Source: Pseudomonadota bacterium
GTDB taxonomy: Bacteria > Pseudomonadota > Gammaproteobacteria > Xanthomonadales > Xanthomonadaceae
Assembly (NCBI GenBank): GCA_021821195.1
Contig: JAKACT010000001.1
Location: 372,001-436,000, forward strand
Direction: 5' to 3'
Length of the DNA: 64,000 nt
Of this stretch, positions 44,646 to 52,664 are shown piece by piece. The position numbers and the translations under genes were made by a program. Position 1 is the first letter of the stretch. Every line of letters begins with the position of its first letter. The notes below the pieces were generated by a model. The model saw only the letters and a list, made by a program, of their open reading frames with translations. It searched no databases and was not told where the DNA came from.

Positions 44646-45407
44646 TCAGCGCGACAACCAATAAGCCACGCCGGCCACCGCCAGCAGCATCACTGCCGGC
44701 CACGGCCAGCGGTTGGGCACCGACGTGCCCGCGACCTTCGCCCGCATCGGCTGGCCCGGCATCAACAGCTGGAAGCGCTGGGTATCGACGCGGATCTCAT
44801 CGCCATGCACGGCCGGCGCGCGGGTGATGCGCTTGCCGTTGAGCCAAGTTCCATTCGCCGAACCCAGGTCTTCCAGCAGTACCTCGTCGCCGGCCGGCGT
44901 GAGCCGCGCATGCAGCCGCGAAATGCTGTCGAGGGCAATGCGCAGGCCGGCATCGTCGGCGCGCCCGATGGTGAGGCTGGCCTGCAGCGGGTAGCTGCGG
45001 CCGAAGTGATCGCCGGATAGCCCGCGCAGGACGAACTTCGGTAGCACCGGCCGCACCACGGTAGCGTTGCGGTCGCCGCCCTCCGGGCTACGCATGGCAG
45101 CGGGGCTCGCCGTGGCGCCTTCGGCCGCGGCGTCCAGCAGCCGGATGCGGGCGGCGGCCAAGCCAAGCGTATCCCCGGCGCGCAGCGCAATCAGGCCCTC
45201 GACCGGGCGCCCGTTGACCAGCACGCGGATGCCGTTGGGCACGCGCACCTGTACGCCTTGCGCGCCTACCTGCAGCTCGCAATGCAGCGGCTCAAGGCCC
45301 TCGGCCACCAGCGCCACGTCCGCATCCGGCGCCGATCCGATCCGATACACGCGCTGCTCGAGCAGCATCTGCGGGCGGTCGCCGTCGGGGAATACCAGTT
45401 TCATCAT
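44646..45407 (-). CDS. FHA-domain membrane protein
   Basis: A 253-residue protein with two forkhead-associated domains and one C-terminal helix. The first FHA (residues 10-90: IGSAPDADVAL, VRVPNGIRVLVNG) is degenerate. The second (about 130-215) has all key parts: LTIGRADDAGLRI, SISRLHARL, and DLGSANGTWLNG, which bind phospho-Thr peptides. The end WPWPAVMLLAVAGVAYWLSR is a membrane helix, so the FHA domains face the cytoplasm. No Ser/Thr kinase or secretion genes adjoin it. The start could also be 45404 or 45431. Convergent with nadC, whose stop is 1 bp away. Confidence 0.86.
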   Translation of the reverse strand: MMKLVFPDGDRPQMLLEQRVYRIGSAPDADVALVAEGLEPLHCELQVGAQGVQVRVPNGIRVLVNGRPVEGLIALRAGDTLGLAAARIRLLDAAAEGATASPAAMRSPEGGDRNATVVRPVLPKFVLRGLSGDHFGRSYPLQASLTIGRADDAGLRIALDSISRLHARLTPAGDEVLLEDLGSANGTWLNGKRITRAPAVHGDEIRVDTQRFQLLMPGQPMRAKVAGTSVPNRWPWPAVMLLAVAGVAYWLSR

Positions 45408-45476
45408 CGTCCGGGACCTTGCCTCATCCATGTCGAGCGGCTTGCGCTTGTGATCGGGTGCCACCACATTAGCGGC

Positions 45477-45815
45477 ATGCCGACTTTGCTCATTCTAATG
45501 GTCGTGGGTGCCACGGCGTTCTTCACGTTCACCGCCGCGCGCGCCGCCGCCGAGCGCGCCGCCGAGATTGGCCGCGATGCCTGCGCGGCCGCGGGCGTGC
45601 AGTGGCTGGACCAGTCGGTACACGCCAATGGCCTGCGCCTGCGCCGCAAGGACGATGGCTGGCTGGGCCTGGAGCGCAGCTTCCACTTCGAATATTCGGA
45701 GGACGGCCACGACCGCCACATCGGCCGGGTGGTGCTGCTAGGCGGCAAGCTGGTGGGCTTCAGCGGCCCGACGCGGGCGGCGCAGGCGGTAGTGCGGGAC
45801 TTCCCGCCAACCTAG
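45477..45815 (+). CDS. DUF3301 domain protein
   Basis: A 112-residue protein with one N-terminal helix (MPTLLILMVVGATAFFTFTA). It has the family block ACAAAGVQWLDQSVHANGLRLRRKDDGWLGLERSFHFEYSEDG in pieces, where Q-LDQSV is the signature. Function unknown; common in gammaproteobacteria. Divergent from the FHA gene. Confidence 0.87.
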   Translation: MPTLLILMVVGATAFFTFTAARAAAERAAEIGRDACAAAGVQWLDQSVHANGLRLRRKDDGWLGLERSFHFEYSEDGHDRHIGRVVLLGGKLVGFSGPTRAAQAVVRDFPPT

Positions 45816-45819
45816 GTGC

Positions 45820-45860
45820 GCCGCAAGGACGCGATGCTCCCGCTGGCTTGCGTCCGCGGC
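45820..45860. terminator. Hairpin between DUF3301 gene and sspB
   Basis: GCCGCAAGGACGC/GCGTCCGCGGC forms an 11-bp stem with two extra bases in one arm, in the 73-bp convergent gap. No T-tract; it could serve both genes or be a repeat. Confidence 0.45.
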
Positions 45861-45888
45861 ACAGGCGCCGGATTGCCGCGGCGCGCTG

Positions 45889-46350
45889 CTACTTGACGAT
45901 CCGCAGGTGCGCGCCGCGCTTGGGCGGATCGGCTTCCGGCGGGGTTTCGTCGGCAGCCGCAGGAACGGAAGCCACGACATCCGCATCCACTTCGGCCCCA
46001 CCGGGCTCGCCCGGATGCAGGTCCGGCGGCAGCGCCATGCCCTGGCCGGTTTCACGGGCGTAGACGGCGATCACCGCAGCCATCGGCACCACCACCGACT
46101 GGCTGGCGCCATTGAATCGCGCGGAGAAACGCAGCGCATCGTTGTCCATCTCCAGCCGGGCAACCGCCCGCGCGGCGATGTTGAGCACCACTTGGCCATC
46201 CTTGACCGTGTGCGCCGGCACCCGCACGCCGGGCATGCGCGCGTCCACCAGCACGTGCGGGGTCATGCCGTTGTCGGCGATCCACTCGTACAGCGCGCGC
46301 AGCAGGTACGGGCGCTGGCTGGTCATCGGCGGCAGCACCGGCTCGCCCAT
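45889..46350 (-). CDS. sspB: ClpXP protease specificity-enhancing factor SspB
   Basis: Binds ssrA-tagged and other substrates and hands them to ClpXP. The 153 residues contain the substrate-binding domain (RPYLLRALYEWIADNGMTPHVLVDA, then GQVVLNIAARAV and FSARFNG-SQSVVVPMAAVIAVYARE). A flexible acidic linker follows, and a short C-terminal ClpX-binding tail ending RGAHLRIVK, as in E. coli SspB (LRVVK). The ATG at 46350 overlaps the sspA stop by one base; an ATG eight codons in is an alternative. Confidence 0.94.
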   Translation of the reverse strand: MGEPVLPPMTSQRPYLLRALYEWIADNGMTPHVLVDARMPGVRVPAHTVKDGQVVLNIAARAVARLEMDNDALRFSARFNGASQSVVVPMAAVIAVYARETGQGMALPPDLHPGEPGGAEVDADVVASVPAAADETPPEADPPKRGAHLRIVK

Positions 46351-46985
46351 CAGAGGCTGAGCTCGCGCAGGTTCTTTTCCTGGTCGGTGAGGCTGCGCAC
46401 GAAGCCGGGGTTACGGAAGATGCGGTTGCCGTATTCCTCGATCACCTTGCCGTCCTTCGGCAGCGGCACGCCCAGCGCCTCCAAGCGCCAGATGATCGGC
46501 GCCATCGCGCAGTCGGCCAGGCTCATCTCGCCGTTGAGGAAGAACTTGTAGGCCTTGAACAGCGGCACCGATTGCGCCAGCAGTTCCTTCAGGCGCTTGC
46601 GCCCGGCTTCGGCCTGCTGCTTGTTGCCCAGCTGGATGGCCTGCACCTGCGGCACCCAGTCGTGCTCGATGCGCAACATGGCCAGGCGCAGGCGCGCGCG
46701 GGCCAGCGGCTCCACCGGCATCAGCGGCGGATGCGGATAGCGCTCGTCGAGGTATTCGCTCACCACGCTTGCCGCGTACAGCACCAGGTCGCGTTCGACC
46801 AGCGTCGGCACCGAGTGGTAGGGATTCAAGTCGATCAAGTCCTCTGGCGGACTCTGCGGATCGACGGGAATGAGGTCGTAGGTGACGCCCTTGGCCGCCA
46901 GCACCAGCCGGACGCGGTGGCAAAGGACATCGTCGACAGCGGAAAACAGGGTCAAGGCATTACGCATGCGTGGACTCACAGCCAT
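46350..46985 (-). CDS. sspA: Stringent starvation protein A
   Basis: A GST-fold protein that binds RNA polymerase and adjusts transcription in starvation and acid stress. The 211 residues match E. coli SspA (212). The thioredoxin-like half has LTLFSAVDDVLCHRVRLVLAAKGV and NPYHSVPTLVERDLVLY; the helical half has EYLDERYPHPPLMP and FFLNGEMSLADCAMAPIIWRL. Located downstream of petABC and ahead of sspB, the standard order in betaproteobacteria and xanthomonads. The start at 46985 gives MAVSPRMRN, like xanthomonad homologues. Confidence 0.95.
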   Translation of the reverse strand: MAVSPRMRNALTLFSAVDDVLCHRVRLVLAAKGVTYDLIPVDPQSPPEDLIDLNPYHSVPTLVERDLVLYAASVVSEYLDERYPHPPLMPVEPLARARLRLAMLRIEHDWVPQVQAIQLGNKQQAEAGRKRLKELLAQSVPLFKAYKFFLNGEMSLADCAMAPIIWRLEALGVPLPKDGKVIEEYGNRIFRNPGFVRSLTDQEKNLRELSL

Positions 46986-47029
46986 CATCAGGACCACTCC
47001 CGCGCCCGGCCGTTGCCGGACGCACCTGC

Positions 47030-47052
47030 GCCGCCCGCACGATGCGGGCGGC
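47030..47052 (-). terminator. Hairpin between petC and sspA
   Basis: Perfect 10-bp stem GCCGCCCGCA/TGCGGGCGGC with a 3-base loop in the 119-bp gap. Without a T-tract; it may attenuate read-through from petABC into sspAB, or stabilise the pet mRNA end. Confidence 0.5.
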
Positions 47053-47104
47053 AGTCAAGCTTCGTTCCCCATGGCGGGCGTCCCTGCCATCAGCAGCCGC
47101 CCTG

Positions 47105-47848
47105 TCAGTGAACGTCCCGCCAGTATTCGTGCTTCAGCAACCAGGCGATGAAGGCGAAGAAGACCAAGAACAGGATCGCCCACACGCCGACGTTCTGCCG
47201 CTTCAGCGCCACCGGCTCGCCGACGTACTCGAGGAACGCGGTGATGTCGCGCACGGTGCGGTCGAACTGCTGGGCGTTCTCGCTGCCCGGCTGGCTGATG
47301 GTGAAACCTTCGACCGGCATTTCACCGGTCGCGTCCTTCTTGCCGTACACCGGCTGCTGCACGCCCTGCAGTTCCCACAGCGGGTTCGGCATCGAGGCAT
47401 TTACGAACAGGGTGTTGTTCCAACCCACCGGACGGGTCTCGTCCAGGTAGAACGACTTCAGGTAGGTGTAGACCCAGTCGCTGGTCCGCACGCGGGCAAC
47501 CAGGCTCAGGTCCGGCGGTGCCTTGCCGAACGCGGCCACGCCCATTTCCGGGGTCATCGCGGAGATCACGTGGTCGCCGATCTTGCCACCACTGAAGTTG
47601 AGGTTGGCCATCACGTCCTCTTCGGACAGGCCAAGGTCTTCGGCGATGCGCGCGTAGCGGACGTACTTCAGCGAATGGCAACCGCCGCAGTAGTTCATGT
47701 ACAGGGCGGCGCCACGCTGCAGCGAGGCCTTGTCGTTCAAGTCGACGCCGGACTGCTGCAGGTTGCCGCCGACATTGGCAAGCGCGACGGAGCTGAGCAG
47801 GAGGCCGGCGGCGAACACCGCCGCGCGGGTCAGGAAGTTCTTAGTCAT
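47105..47848 (-). CDS. petC: Cytochrome c1 of the bc1 complex
   Basis: Haem-c subunit of ubiquinol-cytochrome c reductase. The 247-residue protein has a signal peptide (FLTRAAVFAAGLLLSSVALA), the haem-binding CGGCH in YMNYCGGCHSLKYVRY, and the axial Met probably in SMPNPLWELQG or AMTPEMG. A single C-terminal membrane anchor (VGVWAILFLVFFAFIAWLL) follows. Its start overlaps petB by 8 bp. It passes electrons from the Rieske protein to soluble or membrane cytochrome c. Confidence 0.95.
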   Translation of the reverse strand: MTKNFLTRAAVFAAGLLLSSVALANVGGNLQQSGVDLNDKASLQRGAALYMNYCGGCHSLKYVRYARIAEDLGLSEEDVMANLNFSGGKIGDHVISAMTPEMGVAAFGKAPPDLSLVARVRTSDWVYTYLKSFYLDETRPVGWNNTLFVNASMPNPLWELQGVQQPVYGKKDATGEMPVEGFTISQPGSENAQQFDRTVRDITAFLEYVGEPVALKRQNVGVWAILFLVFFAFIAWLLKHEYWRDVH

Positions 47849-49124
47849 GCATCGTCACCCGGTCAGGCACCGGCTTGGTCTTGTCCAGCTTGGACCAGAC
47901 CGGCATGGTGATGAAGAAAGCGAAGTAGAGGAAGGTCAATACGCGGCCGATGATGGCTTCGACCGGGTCGGTACCCGGGCCGGCGCCGATCTTGGCCAGC
48001 CACAGGAAGCTGACCGCGAACATCAGCAGCATGCTCCAGCTGATCCACCCGCGGTAGCGGTAGGACTTGACCGGCGAACGGTCCAGCCACGGCAGCAGGA
48101 ACAGCATCACGATCGCGCCGAACATCACCAGCACGCCCCACAGCTTGATGCCGAAGAACGAGGGCACCACGCGCAGCATCGCGTAGTACGGGGTGAAGTA
48201 CCACACCGGCTTGATGTGCGACGGCGTCACCAGCGGGTTGGCCTCGGTGAAGTTGTCGTGCTCGAGGAACCAGCCACCGAAGGTCGGCGCGAAGAAGATC
48301 ACGAACGCGGCGATGATCAGGAAGCAGCCGATATAGAACAGGTCCTTCACCGTGTAGTACGGATGGAAGGGAATGCCGTCGGTCGGGGCCTTCTCGGACC
48401 AGCGGTTGCCCTTCGGGCCCTTCTTGATCTCGACACCGTCAGGGTTGTTGGAGCCGACTTCATGCAGGGCGAAGATGTGCAGCACCACCAGCAGCAGCAG
48501 CACCAGCGGCATCGCGATCACGTGCAGCGCGAAGAAGCGGTTCAGCGTCGCGTCGCCCGGGTTGTAGTCGCCCATGATCCATTCGGTCAGGCCGCCACCG
48601 ATCACCGGGATCGCGCCGAACAGCGAGATGATCACCTTGGCGCCCCAGTAGGACATCTGGCCCCACGGCAGCACGTAGCCCATGAAGGCCTCGGCCATCA
48701 GCACCAGGTAGATCACCATGCCCAGCAGCCAGACCAGCTCGCGCGGCTTGCGGTAGCTGCCGTACATCAGCCCGCGGAACATGTGCAGGTAGATGACGAT
48801 GAAGAACAGCGATGCGCCGGTGCTGTGCATGTAACGGATCAGCCAGCCCCACTCCACGTCGCGCATGATGTATTCAACCGAGCCGAAGGCTTCCGCCGCG
48901 CTCGGCTTGAAATGCATCGTCAGGAAGATGCCGGTCAGGATCTGGTTGACCAGCACCACCATCGACAGCACGCCGAAGATGTACCAAATGTTGAAGTTCT
49001 TCGGAGCGTAGTACTCCGACATGTGCTTGCGGTAGGCCGGCATCATGCCGGGCGCCCGCTCGTTGACCCAATCCATCACGCCGTTGGCGGCGTTGCAGGT
49101 GGCCTGCACGATCTTGTTCGTCAT
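47841..49124 (-). CDS. petB: Cytochrome b of the bc1 complex
   Basis: The 427-residue membrane subunit with two b haems and the quinone sites. Eight helices are visible. The haem His pairs are in RYMHSTGASLFFIVIYLHMFRG and HVIAMPLVLLLLVVLHIFALHEVG. The Qo motif PEW of mitochondria appears as KPVWYFTPYYAML. The stretch FMGYVLPWGQMSYWGAKVI is conserved. It includes a cytoplasmic loop with VEIKKGPKGNRWSEKAPTDGIPFHPYYTVKDL, common in beta/gamma bacteria. Between petA (3 bp) and petC (8-bp overlap). Confidence 0.96.
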   Translation of the reverse strand: MTNKIVQATCNAANGVMDWVNERAPGMMPAYRKHMSEYYAPKNFNIWYIFGVLSMVVLVNQILTGIFLTMHFKPSAAEAFGSVEYIMRDVEWGWLIRYMHSTGASLFFIVIYLHMFRGLMYGSYRKPRELVWLLGMVIYLVLMAEAFMGYVLPWGQMSYWGAKVIISLFGAIPVIGGGLTEWIMGDYNPGDATLNRFFALHVIAMPLVLLLLVVLHIFALHEVGSNNPDGVEIKKGPKGNRWSEKAPTDGIPFHPYYTVKDLFYIGCFLIIAAFVIFFAPTFGGWFLEHDNFTEANPLVTPSHIKPVWYFTPYYAMLRVVPSFFGIKLWGVLVMFGAIVMLFLLPWLDRSPVKSYRYRGWISWSMLLMFAVSFLWLAKIGAGPGTDPVEAIIGRVLTFLYFAFFITMPVWSKLDKTKPVPDRVTMHD

Positions 49125-49127
49125 GGC

Positions 49128-49727
49128 TTACGCGGCTCCCTTCGGATCAACACCGATGACCAAGGTGCTGTCGTTCTCGAAGTGGTAGGGCGGCACCGGC
49201 AGGTTGGCCGGCGCCGGCTGCGCCTTGTACACGCGACCGGCGAGGTCGTAGCGCGACTTGTGGCAGGGGCAGAAGTAGCCACCCTTCCAGTCGGGGTCGA
49301 ACGGCTGCGGTTTGACCTCGGCGTGCAGCTCAGGCGCGCAGCCCAGGTGGGTGCAGACGCCCACCAGCACCAGGATCTCCGGCTTGATCGAACGCCATTC
49401 GTTCTTGGCGTACTCCGGCTGCTGGTCGGCGTTGTCCGACTTCGGGTCGGCCACCAGCGCATCCATCTGCGGGAGGATGTCCAGCATCGCCTTGGAGCGG
49501 CGCGCGATGAAAATCGGCTGGCCGCGCCAGTTGATCACCAGCTGCTGACCCTCCTCAAGCGCGCCGATGTCCTGGGACACGGGCGCACCCGCGAAGCGCG
49601 CGCGCGCGCTGGGACTCCACGACTTGATGAACGGCACCGCCGCAAAGCCGGCGCCCACCGCTCCCACCACCGCGGTCGTCGCGGTGAGGAACCGGCGTCG
49701 ACCGGTGTTGACCTCTTCGTTGGCCAT
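49128..49727 (-). CDS. petA: Rieske iron-sulfur subunit of the bc1 complex
   Basis: The 199-residue [2Fe-2S] subunit that takes electrons from ubiquinol. The Tat-type start NTGRRRFLTATTAVVGAVGAGFAAVPFI has twin Arg and serves as a membrane anchor. The cluster motifs are CTHLGC and CPCHKS (in VGVCTHLGCAPE and YFCPCHKSRYDLAG), with the disulfide Cys present. The end NLPVPPYHFEND is typical. First gene of petABC. ATG 49727 was chosen; the upstream frame has no family residues. Confidence 0.96.
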   Translation of the reverse strand: MANEEVNTGRRRFLTATTAVVGAVGAGFAAVPFIKSWSPSARARFAGAPVSQDIGALEEGQQLVINWRGQPIFIARRSKAMLDILPQMDALVADPKSDNADQQPEYAKNEWRSIKPEILVLVGVCTHLGCAPELHAEVKPQPFDPDWKGGYFCPCHKSRYDLAGRVYKAQPAPANLPVPPYHFENDSTLVIGVDPKGAA

Positions 49728-49822
49728 CCCGCACTCCGAAAGAAAATTGCACGAAAACACGCTGCGACTGGTCGGCGCGAACGCTGGCCGGACGCAAAAG
49801 ACAGGGAAGTGTAACGGAACGC

Positions 49823-50731
49823 TTAACGAGCCGACAATCCGCCCTGCAGTGGCGAGGCCACCGGGTTGATCGCGCCGCGGTAGCGTTCGGCCAGGACGCC
49901 CACCCGCTGGACGTAGCGCTGGGTCTCGCCGTAGGGCGGCACGCCGCCATACTTGTCCACCGCGCCCTCGCCGGCGTTGTAGCCCGCCGCGGCCAAGGCC
50001 AGGTTGCCGTTGAAGCGCTTCAGCAGCCACGCCAGGTAGCGCACGCCACCACTGATGTTTTGCGCGGCGTCGAAGGCATTGGAGACCCCGAAGCGGCTGG
50101 CGGTGGCCGGCATCAGCTGCATCAGCCCCTGCGCACCGACCCGCGACAGCGCCCTGGGATTGAACGCGGATTCGGCATGGATGATCGCGCGCACGATGGC
50201 CTCATCCACCCCGTGCTGGCGGGCGGCGGCGCGGATCTCGTCCTGGTAGGCGACGGTGTTCAACCGCAGGGTGCGGAAGTTCAGCCCCGGCATGACGCCG
50301 CAGGCATAGCACTTCTCGATATAGCTGTAGTTGATGGTGCGCACCGAGGCCGCCGGCAAGCCGGCGGGCCGCACGCTGGTGTAGTTGCGGACGCCGTCGG
50401 CACCCACGAACGAATACACCTGCCCACGCACCACGCGCGGCGCGGTGGCTGGCGCGGCGGGCATGCCACTCGCACCCGTAACCGGCGCCGCGGCAACTGC
50501 CGCCTGGGCGACCACAGGCTGGGCGACGACCGGCCGTGGTGCCAGCCGCGGCTTCGGCGCACGGCTAGCGCGATAACTGCCGACCAGCTTGCATTGCGCG
50601 CCCGGCACACGCTTGCTGACGTAGCTGTCGACGCCATCCTTGCCGGCGCACTTGTAGATGCCGCCCGCAAGCACGGGCAGAGGCAGCGCCAGCAGCGCGC
50701 ACAGCAGTAGAGAAACAAGGCTTCCCCTCAT
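49823..50731 (-). CDS. Exported lytic murein transglycosylase (SLT domain)
   Basis: A 302-residue periplasmic enzyme cutting peptidoglycan glycan strands. It has a signal peptide (LVSLLLCALLALPLPVLA). Two short DUF4124-like segments follow (GGIYKCAGKDGVDSYVSKR and GQVYSFVGADGVRNYTSVRP), flanking a Pro/Ala/Val-rich linker. The SLT catalytic domain starts near 175: the catalytic Glu is in IIHAESAFNPRALSRVGAQGLMQLMPATA, and AAAGYNAGEGAVDKYGGVPPYGETQRYV is the C-terminal half. Similar DUF4124-SLT proteins are frequent in xanthomonads. Divergent from miaB, same strand as petA. Confidence 0.92.
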   Translation of the reverse strand: MRGSLVSLLLCALLALPLPVLAGGIYKCAGKDGVDSYVSKRVPGAQCKLVGSYRASRAPKPRLAPRPVVAQPVVAQAAVAAAPVTGASGMPAAPATAPRVVRGQVYSFVGADGVRNYTSVRPAGLPAASVRTINYSYIEKCYACGVMPGLNFRTLRLNTVAYQDEIRAAARQHGVDEAIVRAIIHAESAFNPRALSRVGAQGLMQLMPATASRFGVSNAFDAAQNISGGVRYLAWLLKRFNGNLALAAAGYNAGEGAVDKYGGVPPYGETQRYVQRVGVLAERYRGAINPVASPLQGGLSAR

Positions 50732-50870
50732 GGGCGGCAAGTCTCCGCGCATCAATTGGCATTGGCAAGTCCCTGATTTTCAATGGCTCCTGATCGGATA
50801 GCGGGGCCAGCCGCTAGAATTGCCTCCCCTCTACCGGCCCGGATTCCCCGCCGCGCCCCGGACACCTGCC

Positions 50871-52271
50871 ATGACCGACCTACACCCCCTGCCCTCGCCG
50901 CCCGCCACCCGCCCCGCCCGTCCGGGGGCGAAGAAGCTGTTCATCCAGACCCACGGCTGCCAGATGAACGAGTACGACTCGGCCCGCATGGCCGACGTGC
51001 TGCATGCCGAAGAAGGCATGGAACTGACCACGAACGCCGAAGAAGCTGACGTGATCCTGATCAATACCTGCTCGATCCGCGAAAAAGCGCAGGAAAAGGT
51101 GTTCAGCCAGCTGGGCCGATGGAAGGGCCTGAAGCAGGGCGAGCGCCCGGTCATCATCGGTGTCGGCGGTTGCGTGGCCTCGCAGGAGGGCGCGGCCATC
51201 CTTGATCGTGCCCCGTACGTGGATCTGGTCTTCGGCCCGCAGACCCTGCATCGCCTCCCGGAGCTCCTGCGCGCTCGCCGCGAGCAGGACAAACCGCAGG
51301 TGGACATCAGCTTCCCCGAGATCGAGAAGTTCGACCGCCTGCCCGAGCCGCGGGCGGAAGGCCCCACCGCCTTCGTCTCGATCATGGAAGGCTGCTCGAA
51401 GTACTGCTCGTACTGCGTGGTGCCCTATACCCGCGGCGAGGAGATCAGCCGCCCGTTCGAGTCGGTGCTGACCGAAGTGGCCGAACTGGCCGCGCAGGGC
51501 GTGCGCGAGGTCAACCTGCTGGGCCAGAACGTCAATGCCTACCGCGGCCCGCTGGGCGATGGCGAAGAGACGGCGGACCTCGGCCTGCTGATCCGCGCCA
51601 TTGCCGAGATCGACGGCATCGGCCGCATCCGCTTCACCACCTCGCATCCGCTGGAGTTCTCCGACTCGCTGATCGAGGCCTACCGCGACGTGCCCAAGCT
51701 CGCCAACTACCTGCACCTGCCGGTGCAGGCCGGCAGCGACCGCATCCTGTCGGCGATGAAGCGCGGCTACACCGCGCTGGAGTTCAAGCAGAAGATCCGC
51801 AAGCTGCGAGCGGTGCGGCCGGATATCTCGGTGTCGTCGGACTTCATCGTCGGCTTCCCCGGCGAAACCGAGGCGGATTTCGAAAAGACCATGAAGCTGA
51901 TCGCGGACGTGGGTTTCGACCAGAGCTTCTCCTTCATCTATTCGCGCCGCCCCGGCACCCCGGCGGCGGACCTGGAAGACAGCACCAGCAGCGAGGAGAA
52001 GCACGCCCGTCTGGACCGCCTGCAGAAGCACATCAGCGCGCACGCGGCGACCATTTCGCAGGCGATGGTGGGGACGGTGCAGACCGTGCTGGTGGAGGGC
52101 CCGTCGCGCAAGGATCCGAACGAACTGACCGGCAAGACCGAGAACATGCGCTCGGTGAACTTCGCCGCGCCGAAGCGGCTGGTCGGGCAGTTCGTGGACG
52201 TGCTCATCACCGAAGCGCTGACCAATTCGCTGCGCGGCCGGGTAGTGACGGCGGGCGAAGCGACCGCCTGA
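50871..52271 (+). CDS. miaB: tRNA-2-methylthio-N6-dimethylallyladenosine synthase
   Basis: Radical-SAM methylthiotransferase that adds the 2-methylthio group to i6A37 of tRNAs. The 466 residues match E. coli MiaB (474). The N-terminal UPF0004 domain has the three auxiliary-cluster cysteines ([32 protein letters not shown]). The radical-SAM CxxxCxxC is CSKYCSYC near 174. The TRAM domain starts at about 380 ([11 protein letters not shown]). The ATG at 50871 lies right before the family start. Confidence 0.96.
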   Translation: MTDLHPLPSPPATRPARPGAKKLFIQTHGCQMNEYDSARMADVLHAEEGMELTTNAEEADVILINTCSIREKAQEKVFSQLGRWKGLKQGERPVIIGVGGCVASQEGAAILDRAPYVDLVFGPQTLHRLPELLRARREQDKPQVDISFPEIEKFDRLPEPRAEGPTAFVSIMEGCSKYCSYCVVPYTRGEEISRPFESVLTEVAELAAQGVREVNLLGQNVNAYRGPLGDGEETADLGLLIRAIAEIDGIGRIRFTTSHPLEFSDSLIEAYRDVPKLANYLHLPVQAGSDRILSAMKRGYTALEFKQKIRKLRAVRPDISVSSDFIVGFPGETEADFEKTMKLIADVGFDQSFSFIYSRRPGTPAADLEDSTSSEEKHARLDRLQKHISAHAATISQAMVGTVQTVLVEGPSRKDPNELTGKTENMRSVNFAAPKRLVGQFVDVLITEALTNSLRGRVVTAGEATA

Positions 52272-52296
52272 CCCGCGGCGGCGAAAGGCCGCCATG

Positions 52297-52321
52297 GGGC
52301 CGGGGCGAAAGCCTCCGGCCC
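52297..52321. terminator. Hairpin between miaB and the small membrane gene
   Basis: GGGCCGGGGC and GCCTCCGGCCC pair around a GAAA tetraloop, after a smaller GGCGGC/GCCGCC stem, in the 66-bp convergent gap. No T-tract; termination likely but not certain. Confidence 0.5.
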
Positions 52322-52337
52322 GGCGACCTGCACGGCA

Positions 52338-52664
52338 TCAAAGCCAGCGTATCGCCACCGCCGCGACCAACAGCATCACGCCCAGCGCCGCCAGCCAGTC
52401 ATGGGCCCCGCTCGTCCGCGGCCGCGGCGCGAACGCCTGCCGCAATGGCGTGCCCAGGCTGATCGGATTGCGGAAGGCCTCCGGCGCCAGCAACAGGAAC
52501 CCCAAGCCGGTCATGAGCCGGAACGGCTCGTCGAGCCCGACATACAGCCAGTCCGCAATGTGGAACAGACCGAACACCACAAGCGTGATGCCCCACGCCT
52601 TCGAACGGGGTGCGCCGGCATCACCCGCGGGGATGCCGGCGACACGGTTGCCGCTGTCGCTCAC
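52338..52664 (-). CDS. Small inner-membrane protein of unknown function
   Basis: 108 residues with two or three predicted helices (WGITLVVFGLFHIADWLYVG, FRLMTGLGFLLLAPEAF, and WLAALGVMLLVAAVAIRWL). I do not recognise a family. The ATG overlaps the stop of the amidohydrolase gene by four bases, which supports it being real and translated after that enzyme. Confidence 0.72.
   Translation of the reverse strand: MSDSGNRVAGIPAGDAGAPRSKAWGITLVVFGLFHIADWLYVGLDEPFRLMTGLGFLLLAPEAFRNPISLGTPLRQAFAPRPRTSGAHDWLAALGVMLLVAAVAIRWL

Noticed and set aside
47697-49814. Open frame of 705 codons on the plus strand opposite petABC
   Set aside because: Antisense shadow of three well-known genes.
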